Of a stretch of DNA of 64,000 nt, positions 1 to 10,010 are shown one piece after another. A program made the translations under genes and the position numbers. Source of the DNA: Luteimonas colneyensis (GTDB lineage: Bacteria > Pseudomonadota > Gammaproteobacteria > Xanthomonadales > Xanthomonadaceae); assembly GCF_014836665.1 (NCBI RefSeq), contig NZ_JACSQJ010000009.1, positions 62,001 to 126,000 of the forward strand. Direction: 5' to 3'. The notes beneath the pieces were generated by a model. It saw nothing but the letters and a program-made list of their open reading frames with translations, was not told the DNA's origin and ran no database searches. Each line of letters begins with the position of its first letter. Position 1 is the first letter of the stretch.

Positions 1-1
1 C

Positions 2-418
<417 letters not shown>

Positions 419-506
419 GTGTCCCGGCGCGCGGCCGGCGAGCATGCCGGCCGCGCTGTCGTTTCCGCACGTCCCCTTTCCCGCCCCGCACACAGGAACA
501 CCATCG

Positions 507-1832
507 ATGGCCTACGCACCCGCCGCGCCCGAAGCCCCTGCCGAAGCCGCGGCCATCGACGCCCTCGACCCCGTCGGCGCCGCCGCCGCGGTCGAGACGG
601 CCGCCCCGCTGCTCGCCAACGACATCGTGGTCTTCGGCCTGATCGCCGCCACCCTGGGCATGATCTTCTGGCTCGCCTCGGGCCCGACGCCGTTCTGGAA
701 GAAGTTCTTCGCCTGGGTACCGGCACTCCTGCTGTGCTACTTCGTGCCGGCGTTCTACAACACCGCGGGACTGATCGACGGCGAGGGCAGCGCGCTCTAC
801 CACCTGGCCAGCCGCGTGCTGCTGCCGGCGGCGCTGGTGCTGCTGACGCTGTCGATCGACCTGAAGGGCATCCTCAAGCTCGGGCCCAAGCTGCTGTTCG
901 TGTTCTGCGCGGGCACGTTCGGCATCCTGCTCGGAGCAGTCGTCACCTTCCAGGTGCTGGAGTGGGTCTGGCCGGCCGCGGTCGCGGGAGATACCTGGAA
1001 AGGCATGGCCGCGCTGTCCGGAAGCTGGATGGGCGGCGGTGCCAACATGGTTGCGATCCGTGAGATCTACGAGGTCGACGCCACCCTGTTCGGGCAGTTC
1101 GCCGTGGTCGACGTGGCCATCGCCAGCCTGCTGATGGCAACGCTTCTCTTCCTCGCCAACCGTGCAGACGCCATCGATGCGCGCAGCGGGGCCGATACGA
1201 GCGCGCTCGACGAGATGAAGCACCGGATGGCGGCCTACGAGGCCGCGAACGCCCGCATTCCCACGCTGTCGGACCTGATGGTGATCATCGGCTGGGCCTT
1301 CGGCATCGTGGGCCTTTCCCATGCCATCGCGGAGCCGGCATCGGCCTGGTTCAAGGCCAATGCGCCATGGTCCTCGCAGTTCAGCCTCGACGCGCCCTTC
1401 GTGTGGGTCGTCGTGCTGTCGACCCTGGGTGGCCTGCTGCTGAGTTTCACGCGCGTGCGGCGGCTCGAGGATGCGGGCGCGTCGCGCGTCGGGACGGTGT
1501 TCCTCTACTTCCTGATCGCGTGCATCGGCATGCAGATGGACTTCATGAAGCTTGCCAACCGGCCGGAGCTGGTGGTGATCGGATTGATGTGGATGTCGAT
1601 CCACGTCGCGGTGATCTGGTATGCCGCTCGTCTGGTCAAGGCACCGCTGTTCTACTTCGGCGTGGGCTCGCAGGGCAACGTCGGCGCCGCGGCCTCGGCA
1701 CCGGTGGTCGCGGCGGCGTTCCATCCCAATCTCGCCCCGGTCGGTGTGCTGCTCGGGACCGTGGGCTACGCCACCGGCACAGTACTCGCCTATGGCCTGG
1801 GCCAGGTGCTGAGGATCATGGCGGGGGCTTAG
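507..1832 (+). CDS. DUF819 family integral membrane protein (YjcL-like)
   Basis: A 441-residue polytopic membrane protein with about ten hydrophobic segments. The stretch GSWMGGGANMVAI near the middle is the recognisable signature of the DUF819/YjcL family, whose members resemble sodium-dependent or amino-acid-type permeases, but I know of no established substrate. The ATG at 507 is chosen because an AGGAA ribosome-binding sequence sits about nine bases upstream; an in-frame ATG at 444 would add a proline-rich stretch without membrane character. It lies 88 bases after the S9 peptidase gene on the same strand, so co-transcription with peptide degradation is possible but unproven. The N-terminal 40 residues are Ala/Pro/Glu-rich. 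Confidence 0.85.
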   Translation: MAYAPAAPEAPAEAAAIDALDPVGAAAAVETAAPLLANDIVVFGLIAATLGMIFWLASGPTPFWKKFFAWVPALLLCYFVPAFYNTAGLIDGEGSALYHLASRVLLPAALVLLTLSIDLKGILKLGPKLLFVFCAGTFGILLGAVVTFQVLEWVWPAAVAGDTWKGMAALSGSWMGGGANMVAIREIYEVDATLFGQFAVVDVAIASLLMATLLFLANRADAIDARSGADTSALDEMKHRMAAYEAANARIPTLSDLMVIIGWAFGIVGLSHAIAEPASAWFKANAPWSSQFSLDAPFVWVVVLSTLGGLLLSFTRVRRLEDAGASRVGTVFLYFLIACIGMQMDFMKLANRPELVVIGLMWMSIHVAVIWYAARLVKAPLFYFGVGSQGNVGAAASAPVVAAAFHPNLAPVGVLLGTVGYATGTVLAYGLGQVLRIMAGA

Positions 1833-1844
1833 CCTGCTACCGGA

Positions 1845-2069
1845 TCAGCAGCAGCGGAACCCGCCGCGCCCGCCGTAGCGGGCCTCCTGCCGCTCCCGGA
1901 AGAAGGTCGGGTAGTCCATCGGCTCCCGGTCCGGGTGCTTCTCCAGCACGTGGCGCACGTAGTTGTCGTAGTCGGGGATCCCGCAGCAGAGGCGCGCGGT
2001 CTGGAGGACCCTCCGCCACACACGTTTGTGGGTGGCGAAATGGTCCAGCGGGACCAGCGCGCCGGCCAT
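1845..2069 (-). CDS. ybdD: YbdD/YjiX family small protein (CstA partner)
   Basis: A 74-residue protein with the family hallmarks [11 protein letters not shown], an HPDREPM segment and the C-terminal [11 protein letters not shown]...GFRCC. Proteins of this family are encoded directly after CstA-type transporters and are thought to be needed for pyruvate or peptide uptake by them. Here the ATG overlaps the cstA stop codon in a TGATG junction, which strongly suggests translational coupling. The N-terminus is slightly longer than the E. coli protein and carries CC near residue 28. Short length explains why it is often missed. Confidence 0.9.
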   Translation of the reverse strand: MAGALVPLDHFATHKRVWRRVLQTARLCCGIPDYDNYVRHVLEKHPDREPMDYPTFFRERQEARYGGRGGFRCC

Positions 2070-4144
2070 CAGAGCCAGACCTTCTGCTGTTCGTCGGTCA
2101 GCGCCACGTAGGCCGTCTCGCGATCGCTGCGCGCCGGGTTCGCGCGCGCCTTGCGCACCGCGCTGACCGAATAGAACAGCACTGCCAGCACCACGAACAT
2201 GAAGAGCGCGGTGAGCCCGGCGTTGACGTAGTTGTTGAACATGATCTGCTGCATGCCGCCGAAGTCCTTCGAGGGTGCGATCAGTTCGCCGGCGTTGATC
2301 GCCGCGCGGTACTTGTTCGCCTGGGCCAGGAAGCCGACGCCCGGATTGCTGTCGAAGATCTTGATCCAGCCCGCGCTCAGCGTGCAGGCCAGCAGCCACA
2401 CCGTCGGCACGATCGGCACCCAGGCGTAGCGGTCCTTCTTCATCTTGAACAGCACCACGGTGCACAGCATCAGCGCGATGCCGGCGAGCATCTGGTTGGC
2501 GATGCCGAACAGCGGCCACAGCATGTTGATGCCGCCCAGCGGATCGGTGACGCCCTGGTAGAGGAAGTAGCCCCACAGCGCGACGCAGCCGCCGGTGGCG
2601 ATGAGGTTCGGGCCCCAGGACTCGGTCCTGCGCATCGCCGGCACGAAGTTGCCGAGCAGGTCCTGCAGCATGAAGCGCCCGGCGCGGGTGCCGGCGTCGA
2701 CCGCGGTGAGGATGAACAGCGCCTCGAACAGGATCGCGAAGTGGTACCAGAAGGCCATCATGCCTTCGCCGGGGATCACGGCGTGGAAGATCTGGGCGAT
2801 GCCCACCGCCAGCGTCGGCGCGCCGCCGGCGCGCGAGATGATCGAGGCCTCGCCGACGTCCTCGGCGGTCTTCAGCAGCACGTCCGGTGTGACGGTGAAG
2901 CCCCAGCTGGACACCACCTGGGCCACGGCGGCCGGGTCGGTACCGATGATCGCGGCCGGGCTGTTCATGGCGAAGTACACGCCCGGGTCGATGATCGAGG
3001 CCGCGACCATGGCCATGATCGCCACGAACGATTCCATCAGCATGCCGCCGTAGCCCAGATAGGGTGCGTGGCGCTCGTTGGCCATCAGCTTCGGCGTGGT
3101 GCCCGAGGCGATCAGCGCGTGGAAGCCCGAGACCGCGCCACAGGCGATCGTGATGAACAGGAACGGGAACATCGAGCCCTTCCACACCGGGCCGGTGCCG
3201 TCGGTGAACTGGGTCAGCGCCGGCATCTGCAGCAGCGGCATCGTGATCAGGATGCCGATGGCCAGGCCGATGATCACGCCGATCTTGAGGAAGGTGGAGA
3301 GGTAGTCGCGCGGCGCCAGCAGCAGCCACACCGGCAGCACCGCGGCCACGAAGCCGTAGCCGATCAGCATCCAGGTGATCTGGGTGCCGGTGAAGGTGAA
3401 CGCCGGGCCCCAGGTCGGGTGTTCGGCGACGCTGCCGCCGAACCAGATCGCCGCCATCAGCAGCACCAGGCCGATCACCGAGATCTCGCCGATCTTCCCG
3501 GGCCGGAGGTAGCGCATGTAGATGCCCATGAAGATCGCGATCGGCATGGTCGCGATCACGGTGAACATGCCCCAGGGACTCTCGGCGAGCGCCTTCACCA
3601 CGATCATCGCCAGCACCGCGAGGATGATGATCATGATCAGGAAGGCGCCGAACAGCGCGATGGTGCCCGGGATCCGGCCCATCTCCTCGCGCACGAGGTC
3701 GCCGAGCGAGCGTGCGTCGCGGCGGCTGGAGACCACCAGCACCATGAAGTCCTGCACCGCGCCGGCCAGCACCACGCCGACGATCAGCCACAGGGTCCCG
3801 GGCAGGTAGCCCATCTGCGCCGCCAGCACCGGGCCGACCAGCGGGCCTGCGCCGGCGATCGCCGCGAAGTGGTGGCCGAACAGCACGTGCTTGTTGGTGG
3901 GGACGTAGTCGAGGCCGTCGTTGTGGACCATCGCCGGCGTGGCGCGGCTGGCGTCGAGGTTGAACACCCGGTCGGCGATGAAGCGCGCATAGAAGCGGTA
4001 GGCGACCAGGTAGATCGAGACCGCGGCCACCACGATCCACAGCGCGTTGATCGATTCCCCGCGCCTGAGCGCGATGGTGCCGAGGCAGAACGCGCCCAGC
4101 ACTGCCAGCGCCGCCCATGCGACCTTGCCGATTCCACCCTTCAT
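2069..4144 (-). CDS. cstA: Carbon starvation protein A family transporter
   Basis: A 691-residue membrane protein with the CstA pattern of many transmembrane segments. Recognisable blocks are the early [31 protein letters not shown] stretch (a run of family-specific residues around positions 75-105) and the central [19 protein letters not shown] region. Family members take up pyruvate or peptides during carbon limitation. The ATG at 4144 is preferred over an upstream in-frame start at 4207 because CstA homologues begin with a short basic segment followed at once by the first membrane helix. The gene is followed without a gap by the YbdD-type gene. A TTGACC-like box lies about 50 bases upstream, but I see no convincing -10. 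Confidence 0.93.
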   Translation of the reverse strand: MKGGIGKVAWAALAVLGAFCLGTIALRRGESINALWIVVAAVSIYLVAYRFYARFIADRVFNLDASRATPAMVHNDGLDYVPTNKHVLFGHHFAAIAGAGPLVGPVLAAQMGYLPGTLWLIVGVVLAGAVQDFMVLVVSSRRDARSLGDLVREEMGRIPGTIALFGAFLIMIIILAVLAMIVVKALAESPWGMFTVIATMPIAIFMGIYMRYLRPGKIGEISVIGLVLLMAAIWFGGSVAEHPTWGPAFTFTGTQITWMLIGYGFVAAVLPVWLLLAPRDYLSTFLKIGVIIGLAIGILITMPLLQMPALTQFTDGTGPVWKGSMFPFLFITIACGAVSGFHALIASGTTPKLMANERHAPYLGYGGMLMESFVAIMAMVAASIIDPGVYFAMNSPAAIIGTDPAAVAQVVSSWGFTVTPDVLLKTAEDVGEASIISRAGGAPTLAVGIAQIFHAVIPGEGMMAFWYHFAILFEALFILTAVDAGTRAGRFMLQDLLGNFVPAMRRTESWGPNLIATGGCVALWGYFLYQGVTDPLGGINMLWPLFGIANQMLAGIALMLCTVVLFKMKKDRYAWVPIVPTVWLLACTLSAGWIKIFDSNPGVGFLAQANKYRAAINAGELIAPSKDFGGMQQIMFNNYVNAGLTALFMFVVLAVLFYSVSAVRKARANPARSDRETAYVALTDEQQKVWL

Positions 4145-4263
4145 GACACGCCCCGTCCGGTAGTTGGGATCAGGGTCGCTTCTACTCCGATCACGGTCAA
4201 TCGCCAATGCTGCGCTGCGGCGAGACTCCGGCTAAGACTTTGGTCGTAGGCGTGGAACGGCGG

Positions 4264-5265
4264 TCAGAGCCAGCGGACCTTGCGCAGGTAGCTGTACAGC
4301 AGTGCTACCACCAGCACCACCGCGCCCACCAGCACCGGATAGCTCCAGCGGCCATGCAGTTCGGGCATGTGGACGAAGTTCATGCCGTACCAGCTGGCGA
4401 TGAGCGTCGGCGCCGCGAGCAGCGCGGCCCAGCCCGCCAGGCGCTTGACCACCTCGCCCTGGGCCAGGGTCACCAGCGCCTGGTTGACGCCCAGCGCGGT
4501 GCCCAGCATGTCGCGCAGCAGGTCGACGGCATCGGCGGCGCGGACGGAATGGTCGAGCACGTCGCGCAGGTACAGGCGCACGTCGCCGGATACCAGCGCG
4601 CCGCCGGTGCGCACCAGCTGCGACAGGACGTCCTGCATCGACGTCACCGCCACGCGCATGTGGGTGAGCTCGCGCTTCAGGTCGTACAGGCGGCGGATGG
4701 TGCCGCGGCGGTAGGTCTCGCTGAAGACGTCCTGTTCCAGCGCCTGCAGGGTGGCGCTGAACTCGTCCACGATCGGCAGGTAGTTGTCGACGATGGCGTC
4801 GAGCACCGCATACAGCCCGGATGCCGGACCCAGCGCCATCAGCGTCGGATCGCGTTCGAGCCGGGTGCGGGCCGGGGCATAGGACAGCGAGTGTCCGTGG
4901 CGCACCGTGACCAGGTAGCGCGGACCCAGGAAGGCGTGGGTCTCGCCGTGGCGGATGCGTTCGCCGACCACCTGCACCGTGTGCGCGACCAGGAACAGCG
5001 AGTCGCCATAGGCCTCGAGCTTGGGCCGCTGGTGCGCCTTGTGCGCGTCCTCGATCGCGAGGTCGTGCAGGCCGAACTCCTCCTGCAGCTTCTCCAGCAC
5101 GCCTTCATCGGGCTCGTACAGGCCGATCCAGACGAAGCTGCCGTCGTCGACGGCGAGGACGTCGCTGATCGCCTCGAGGTCGATGTCGCGGCGCCGACCC
5201 GCGCGGTCGTAGGCCGCGCAGTTGATCACGCTGGGAGGCAGGCGGGGCGCGCGCTCGTCGCTCAT
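4264..5265 (-). CDS. corA: CorA-type magnesium/cobalt transporter
   Basis: A 333-residue CorA family channel. The N-terminal two thirds form the soluble funnel domain (VWIGLYEPDEGVLEKLQEEFGLHDLAIEDA is the usual opening block), the long stalk helix follows, and the C-terminus holds two membrane helices. The first ends in the selectivity-filter motif YGMNFVHMPEL near residue 300. The protein ends with basic residues (LRKVRWL), as expected for the cytoplasmic basic sphincter. It starts four bases after the stop of the upstream DUF4105 gene, so the two are probably in one operon. The GMN motif makes Mg2+/Co2+ transport the likely function; zinc transport is possible in some subfamilies. Confidence 0.95.
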   Translation of the reverse strand: MSDERAPRLPPSVINCAAYDRAGRRRDIDLEAISDVLAVDDGSFVWIGLYEPDEGVLEKLQEEFGLHDLAIEDAHKAHQRPKLEAYGDSLFLVAHTVQVVGERIRHGETHAFLGPRYLVTVRHGHSLSYAPARTRLERDPTLMALGPASGLYAVLDAIVDNYLPIVDEFSATLQALEQDVFSETYRRGTIRRLYDLKRELTHMRVAVTSMQDVLSQLVRTGGALVSGDVRLYLRDVLDHSVRAADAVDLLRDMLGTALGVNQALVTLAQGEVVKRLAGWAALLAAPTLIASWYGMNFVHMPELHGRWSYPVLVGAVVLVVALLYSYLRKVRWL

Positions 5266-5269
5266 GCCA

Positions 5270-6484
5270 TCACTCCGTCGCGCGCCGGACGCGCGGGTGG
5301 AGGGCGGCCGCCAGGGCCAGCTGCAGCGGCAGCAGCAGCGCCACCCAGTGGCCGTTGCGCTGCGACTGCAGCGGCATCCACAGCAGGAACGGCGCGACCA
5401 CCGCCATCGCCGCCACGACCACGAGTACCGCCCCGAACAGCCGGCCGCCGGCGCGTCCGCGGGCGATCCGCCAGGCGCCGGGCAGCAGCAGCAGGCACAG
5501 GGGATTCAGCAGCAGCAGGTTGTGGTTGGCCCAGCCGAAGCGGTGCGCGGTGCCGAACCAGATGTAGAGCAGCAGCGCACCGGCCAGCGCGCACAGCGCC
5601 CACGCGGGCAGCGCCATCGCGGCGACGGCGCGCGGTCGCCGGCGCTGTGTCCACGCGGCGGCCGCCAGGGCCAGGCCGGCAAGCAGCCAGGGCCACCATG
5701 CGACGGGTCGCGGCTCCGGCTCGGGCCCGAGGCGATGCGGCAGCAGCACTTCTTCGCTGGCCACCAGCGGCCGGCCGTCGGCCAGCTGCATCTCGCGCAG
5801 CGACTGGGCCAGCCGCATCGGCACGAAGGCGTCGTCCCAGAGTGCGTTGGGGTGGTCCGATGCCGGTCCGAGGCCGACGTCGAAGCCCAGCGCCATCAGC
5901 GGGTCCGGACGCGCCAGGCGCACCGCCTCGCTGCGGAAGGTATTGCCCTGCGAGCGGCCCTGCAGCCGGCGCGCCAGCGCGCCGTCCAGGGCGGCGTCGA
6001 TGGCGTCGCGCACGCGCGTCGAGCAGTTGTCGGTGAAGTAGTCGTAGGTGTAGGCCGCGTTTTCCGGCAGCGCGTTCCATGCCAGCCGGGCGGCGAGTGC
6101 GGTGGCGGCCCCGTCGTCGAGGTCGAGCCACTGGATCGAGACGCCGCGGCCCACGCTCTCGTAGTAGGCCAGGTCCTCCGCGAAGGGCAGCACAGCCAGG
6201 CGGTAGCGCATCTCGCCGCGCAGGAAGCGCAGGTGGAAGTCGGGCTCGGACGGGTCGAAGAAGCCGAAGTTGTAGGACAGCGGCGGGCCGGCGGCCGGGT
6301 CGTCGACGACGATCGCGTTGTGGCCGAAGCGTTCGAAGAAGATCTCGCCCGGCTGCATCGTGGCCACGCCGATGCGCGGGGCGGCCAGCGCCGGCAGGCA
6401 GGAGACCAGCAGGGCCAGCAGGGCCAGCGCGGCGAGGGGGTGCCGGAGCACCGGGCGCGGGCCGCGTCCCGGGGTCAGGGCCAT
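5270..6484 (-). CDS. DUF4105 (Lnb-type N-terminal periplasmic domain) membrane protein
   Basis: A 404-residue protein with an N-terminal signal or anchor segment ending near LPALAAP, a periplasmic DUF4105 domain, and about four C-terminal membrane helices. Family signatures are GEIFFERFGHNAIVV, YNFGFFDP and YDYFTDNCSTRVRDAID. The domain is thought to be a papain-like NlpC/P60 fold, with the Cys of DNCSTR and the His of FGHNA as candidate catalytic residues. This is inferred from the family and has not been shown here. The gene sits between corC and corA on the same strand, where many gammaproteobacteria carry the apolipoprotein N-acyltransferase gene lnt after corC. Its role is unknown; an envelope lipid or lipoprotein function would fit the position. 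Confidence 0.8.
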   Translation of the reverse strand: MALTPGRGPRPVLRHPLAALALLALLVSCLPALAAPRIGVATMQPGEIFFERFGHNAIVVDDPAAGPPLSYNFGFFDPSEPDFHLRFLRGEMRYRLAVLPFAEDLAYYESVGRGVSIQWLDLDDGAATALAARLAWNALPENAAYTYDYFTDNCSTRVRDAIDAALDGALARRLQGRSQGNTFRSEAVRLARPDPLMALGFDVGLGPASDHPNALWDDAFVPMRLAQSLREMQLADGRPLVASEEVLLPHRLGPEPEPRPVAWWPWLLAGLALAAAAWTQRRRPRAVAAMALPAWALCALAGALLLYIWFGTAHRFGWANHNLLLLNPLCLLLLPGAWRIARGRAGGRLFGAVLVVVAAMAVVAPFLLWMPLQSQRNGHWVALLLPLQLALAAALHPRVRRATE

Positions 6485-6499
6485 CGGCGCGCGGCGGCT

Positions 6500-7375
6500 T
6501 CAGTCGCCATGGATCGACAGGTGCAGCGCATGCAGCCGGCGCGCGTCGGCGCTGGCGACGCGGAAGCTGAAGCGTCCGAGCGTCAGCTCCTCGCCGGCTT
6601 CGGGCAGGTGGCCGATGGCGGCCGTGACCAGGCCCCCGATGGTGTCGTACTCGTCGTCGTCGAAATCGGCGCCGAAGCGCTCGTTGAAGTCGTCGATCGG
6701 GGTCAGGGCGTCGACCACGTACTGGCCGTCGGCCTGGGCGGCGATCAGCGCCGCGGGGTCCTCCGCTTCGTCGTGCTCGTCGTCGATCTCGCCGACGATC
6801 TCCTCGAGCACGTCCTCGATGGTGATCACGCCGGCGACCCCGCCGTATTCGTCGATCACGATCGCCATGTGGTTGCGCGACTGGCGGAACTCGCGCAGCA
6901 GCACGTTGAGCTTCTTCGACTCGGGAATCAGCACCGCCGGGCGCAGCAGCTCGCGCACCGTGCCCGGGCCGTTGTCGGCGACCACGCCGCGCAGCAGGTC
7001 CTTGGCCAGCAGGATGCCGAGGATCTCGTCCTTGTCCTCGCCGTGCACCGGGAAGCGCGAGTGGCCGGACTCGACCACCTGCTTCATCAGGTCGATGAAA
7101 CGCGCCTCCACGGGCAGCGAGACCATCTGCGAGCGCGGGACCATCACGTCGCCCACGGTCATGTCGGAGACCGCGATCGCGCCCTCCATCATGCGCAGGG
7201 TGTCGGCCCCGATCAGGTCATCGGCCTGGGCGTCGCGCAGCAGCTCCACCAGGTCGTCGCGGGTGCCGGGCTCGCCGGTGATCGCCGAGCTCAGGCGCTC
7301 GAACCAGCTGCGCCGCCGTTCCGGACCGTCCGGCGCGGCGCTGTGACTACTGTCGTCTTCGGGCATTGCGGTCAT
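6500..7375 (-). CDS. corC: CorC/HlyC family CBS-domain protein
   Basis: A 291-residue cytosolic member of the CorC family (E. coli YbeX). It has an acidic N-terminus, two CBS domains (first beginning near MVPRSQMVSL, with SGHSRFPV and ILLAKDLLRG; second with KLNVLLREFR and HMAIVIDEYGGVAGVITIEDVLEEIVGEI), and a C-terminal CorC_HlyC domain ending in HALHLSIHGD. Family members bind adenine nucleotides and are linked to Mg/Co efflux and, in E. coli, ribosome maturation. The start at 7375 (MTAMPED) is chosen although an ATG at 7366 is also possible. It belongs to the ybeZ-ybeY-ybeX neighbourhood, but here a convergent gene is inserted between ybeY and corC. Confidence 0.93.
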   Translation of the reverse strand: MTAMPEDDSSHSAAPDGPERRRSWFERLSSAITGEPGTRDDLVELLRDAQADDLIGADTLRMMEGAIAVSDMTVGDVMVPRSQMVSLPVEARFIDLMKQVVESGHSRFPVHGEDKDEILGILLAKDLLRGVVADNGPGTVRELLRPAVLIPESKKLNVLLREFRQSRNHMAIVIDEYGGVAGVITIEDVLEEIVGEIDDEHDEAEDPAALIAAQADGQYVVDALTPIDDFNERFGADFDDDEYDTIGGLVTAAIGHLPEAGEELTLGRFSFRVASADARRLHALHLSIHGD

Positions 7376-7629
7376 GTCAGCGCCCCGGGCGGGGCGACCC
7401 GGGCAGTTTACAGCGGCGCCGCCGCGCCCGCTGGCACGACGCGGGACGACCGCGTGGCGGGGGCCGACGGCGGCGCCGGACTCGGCCCACGCCGCGCCTG
7501 GCGGGTTCCCGTTGCCATGGTGGGGTGCCGGCCGGATGCGCGGTCGCGTCCGGCTCGCGAGGATGGCACCGGGCCCGCAGGATGCGGCCCCCGCGCCGCG
7601 GCGCGGACACGCCACCGGAGGACCAGACC

Positions 7630-8130
7630 ATGCCTGCCACCCGCATCCGCTCCATCCTGCCCGCGACGCTCGCCCTGCTGTCGTGCGTCGCGCCTGCGCA
7701 CTCCGGGGAACCGGCCGAGCGCGGACCCGTCTTCGTCGACGCTTCCGCCTATCTCCGGGCCGAGGCGGACATCGAAGCCTGGTTCATGCTCCGCCGCCAG
7801 CTGGCGCGGAATTTCGACGACATCTGCGGGGATACCTTCTGCGAAGGCGAGTACACCAACATCCAGGCGCTGCGCTACGTGTGTTCGGTGCAGCGCGTGA
7901 CAGGCCGGATCGGCCAGTGCGCCTGGAGCTTCGCGGCCAGCGAGGAGTCCGTGGATCCACGCCGCGGCCACATCACCTCGGACGCACCCGCCTGGCTGTG
8001 CGCGTCGCCCCTGGAGCCCCGCACGACCATCGAGGCACTGCTGGATGCGCTGCAGGGCGAAGAGCCGCTGTATGCGACGCTGCCTGGGAGCGGGCGGACG
8101 CTGTTCGATGGCCTGGTCGACTGCCTGTGA
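7630..8130 (+). CDS. Secreted cysteine-rich hypothetical protein
   Basis: A 166-residue protein with a cleavable signal peptide (basic start, hydrophobic core, likely cleavage after PAHS near residue 27). The mature part holds an even set of cysteines (in DICGDTFCEGEY, YVCSVQR, GQCAWSF, WLCASP and VDCL), which suggests disulfide bonds in the periplasm or outside. A good ribosome-binding site, CGGAGGA, lies seven bases before the ATG. It stands alone on the + strand between the divergently oriented corC and the convergent ybeY. I do not recognise a named domain. It is probably a lineage-specific envelope protein. Confidence 0.75.
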   Translation: MPATRIRSILPATLALLSCVAPAHSGEPAERGPVFVDASAYLRAEADIEAWFMLRRQLARNFDDICGDTFCEGEYTNIQALRYVCSVQRVTGRIGQCAWSFAASEESVDPRRGHITSDAPAWLCASPLEPRTTIEALLDALQGEEPLYATLPGSGRTLFDGLVDCL

Positions 8131-8161
8131 GGCACCGGCGGTCGGGCCGGCCGGCAGCGGC

Positions 8162-8644
8162 TCAGCCTTCGCGGTAGGGATCGTCGATCCCGAGTCCGGC
8201 CAGGATCTCGCGCTCCAGCTGCTCCATGGCGTCCGCCTCCACGTCGTTGCCGTGGTCCCAGCCCAGCAGGTGCAGGGTGCCGTGGACGGTCAGGTGGGCG
8301 TAGTGGGCGGCCAGCGGCTTGCCCTGCTCGCGCGCCTCGCGGGCGACCACCGGCGCGCACAGCACCAGGTCGCCGAGCAGCGGCAGGCGCACGCCCTCCG
8401 GCAGGCCCTCGGGCAGGTCGGCGGGGAAGCTCAGGACGTTGGTGGCGTAGTCCCGGCCGCGGTAGTGGCGGTTGAGGGCGCGGCCCTCCTTCGCGTCGAC
8501 CAGGCGGATGGCGAGGTCGGCTTCACGGATGCGCCCGGCCAGCGCCGCGGCCACCCATTTGCGGAAGCTCACCGCCGCCGGGACGCCGGCGCGGGGGAGG
8601 GCGTAGCCGACGGAGACGTCGAGGCGGACGGGACCCTGGGTCAT
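8162..8644 (-). CDS. ybeY: Endoribonuclease YbeY
   Basis: A 160-residue metal-dependent endoribonuclease for 16S rRNA 3'-end maturation and ribosome quality control. The zinc-binding motif [12 protein letters not shown] near residues 121-132 matches the H-G-x-L-H-L-x-G-x-D-H consensus exactly. The preceding block [11 protein letters not shown] is the other conserved stretch of the family. It starts 10 bases after the end of phoH on the same strand, so the two are in one operon, as in most proteobacteria. The protein is of normal length and shows nothing odd. Confidence 0.96.
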   Translation of the reverse strand: MTQGPVRLDVSVGYALPRAGVPAAVSFRKWVAAALAGRIREADLAIRLVDAKEGRALNRHYRGRDYATNVLSFPADLPEGLPEGVRLPLLGDLVLCAPVVAREAREQGKPLAAHYAHLTVHGTLHLLGWDHGNDVEADAMEQLEREILAGLGIDDPYREG

Positions 8645-8654
8645 GCCCGCCAGT

Positions 8655-9680
8655 CTACGCCGGACCGGTCGGGGCGTCCTTCGCGTCGCGGCGGTCGTAG
8701 GCGTTGACGATCTTCGCCACCAGCGGATGGCGCACGACGTCGCGCGACTCGAAGAAGGTGAAGCTGACGCCGTCGACGTCGCGCAGCACCTCCAGCGCGT
8801 CGCGCAGGCCGGACTTCGTGGATTTCGGCAGGTCGATCTGGGTGAGGTCGCCGGTGACCACGGCCGTGCTGCCGAAGCCCAGCCGGGTCAGGAACATCTT
8901 CATCTGCTCGATGGTGGTGTTCTGCGCCTCGTCCAGGATCACGTAGGCGTCGTTGAGGGTGCGCCCGCGCATGTAGGCCAGCGGCGCGATCTCGATGACG
9001 TTCTTCTCCAGCAGCTTCAGCACCTTCTCCACGCCCAGCATCTCGTACAGCGCGTCGTACAGCGGGCGCAGGTAGGGATCGACCTTCTGCGACAGGTCGC
9101 CGGGCAGGAAGCCGAGCTTCTCGCCAGCCTCCACCGCCGGACGCACCAGCACCAGGCGCTGCACGCGGGACTCGTTGAGCGCCTCGACCGCGCTGGCCAC
9201 GGCCAGGAAGGTCTTGCCGGTGCCCGCCGGGCCGATGCCGAAGTTGATGTCGTGGGTCGCGATCGCGTGCAGGTACTTCTGCTGGTTCGGGCCGCGGCCG
9301 CGGATGGTGCCGCGCTTGACGCGGATGGCGACCGTCTGCGGCACGAAGTCGGGATCACCGCCGCGCCCGGGGCCGGGCGTGGCCGGTGCCGCGGCATCCG
9401 CCTGCACCGCGCGCGAGGCGTTCACGCGCAGGTTGATCGCGTGTGCGTCGAAGGTTTCGCTGGCGGATTCCTCGTACAGGTCGCGCAGCAGGCGCTCGGC
9501 TTCGTCGACGCGCCCGGCATCGTCGCCGCGCACGCGGAAAACGTTGCCGCGGTTGGCGATCTCGACGCCGAGCGCCAGTTCGATCTGGCGCAGGTGGGCA
9601 TCGAAGGGGCCGCCGAGGTTGGCCAGCCGCTCGGTGTCGGCGGGCTCGAGGCTGAAGTCACGCTGGTGGGAACTGGACAT
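8655..9680 (-). CDS. ybeZ: PhoH-family ATPase (YbeZ)
   Basis: A 341-residue PhoH-like P-loop ATPase. An N-terminal KH-like region is followed by the Walker A motif GPAGTGKTF near residue 150 and the Walker B segment [10 protein letters not shown] near 245; the block [24 protein letters not shown] is diagnostic of PhoH. YbeZ partners with YbeY in rRNA processing and RNA metabolism. The ATG at 9680 is chosen over an upstream start at 9746 because homologues begin with a short polar segment. It is followed by ybeY after 10 bases and preceded by a small membrane protein gene and miaB, giving the order miaB-x-ybeZ-ybeY. Confidence 0.94.
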   Translation of the reverse strand: MSSSHQRDFSLEPADTERLANLGGPFDAHLRQIELALGVEIANRGNVFRVRGDDAGRVDEAERLLRDLYEESASETFDAHAINLRVNASRAVQADAAAPATPGPGRGGDPDFVPQTVAIRVKRGTIRGRGPNQQKYLHAIATHDINFGIGPAGTGKTFLAVASAVEALNESRVQRLVLVRPAVEAGEKLGFLPGDLSQKVDPYLRPLYDALYEMLGVEKVLKLLEKNVIEIAPLAYMRGRTLNDAYVILDEAQNTTIEQMKMFLTRLGFGSTAVVTGDLTQIDLPKSTKSGLRDALEVLRDVDGVSFTFFESRDVVRHPLVAKIVNAYDRRDAKDAPTGPA

Positions 9681-9755
9681 AGGCGGGCAAGGGTAGCGCG
9701 GCCGGCGCGTGCTGCGTGCACGCGGCCTCCACGTTGCGGGCGGCACGCGTGCGGG

Positions 9756-9998
9756 TCAGGCCCCTCGGTCCGGCCGGACGCGGCGCAGGCCGCGCAGGAC
9801 CAGGACCAGTCCGGCAGCGCCCAGGAGCACCGAGCCGCCGAACCAGATCCAGCCGACGGCGCCCGCGGCGCCGGCGTCACGCACGAGGTACAGCCAGGCA
9901 CGGGCCAGGCCGAGCGCGGCCAGGCAGCAGAGCCAGAGACCCAGCGGATCGACGCGGCGCCTGCCGGTGGATGGTGTCGGGTGCTGGTCCGGCGCCAC
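9756..9998 (-). CDS. Small two-helix membrane protein
   Basis: An 80-residue open frame between miaB and ybeZ, reading in the same direction and starting 12 bases after the miaB stop. It has a polar N-terminus, two hydrophobic helices (around residues 20-40 and 48-66) separated by a short loop, and a basic C-terminus, so an inner-membrane hairpin is likely. Its position inside an otherwise tight operon and the reading direction support a real gene. I do not recognise a family, and a spurious frame cannot be fully excluded. Confidence 0.55.
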   Translation of the reverse strand: MAPDQHPTPSTGRRRVDPLGLWLCCLAALGLARAWLYLVRDAGAAGAVGWIWFGGSVLLGAAGLVLVLRGLRRVRPDRGA

Positions 9999-10010
9999 GT
10001 CGCGCGGACC

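Noticed and set aside
1367..4249. A 960-codon open frame on the + strand across cstA
   Set aside because: It is antisense to a clear cstA gene, has a composition dominated by His, Arg, Gly and Ala, and shows no domain. Long antisense frames are expected in DNA of this GC content.
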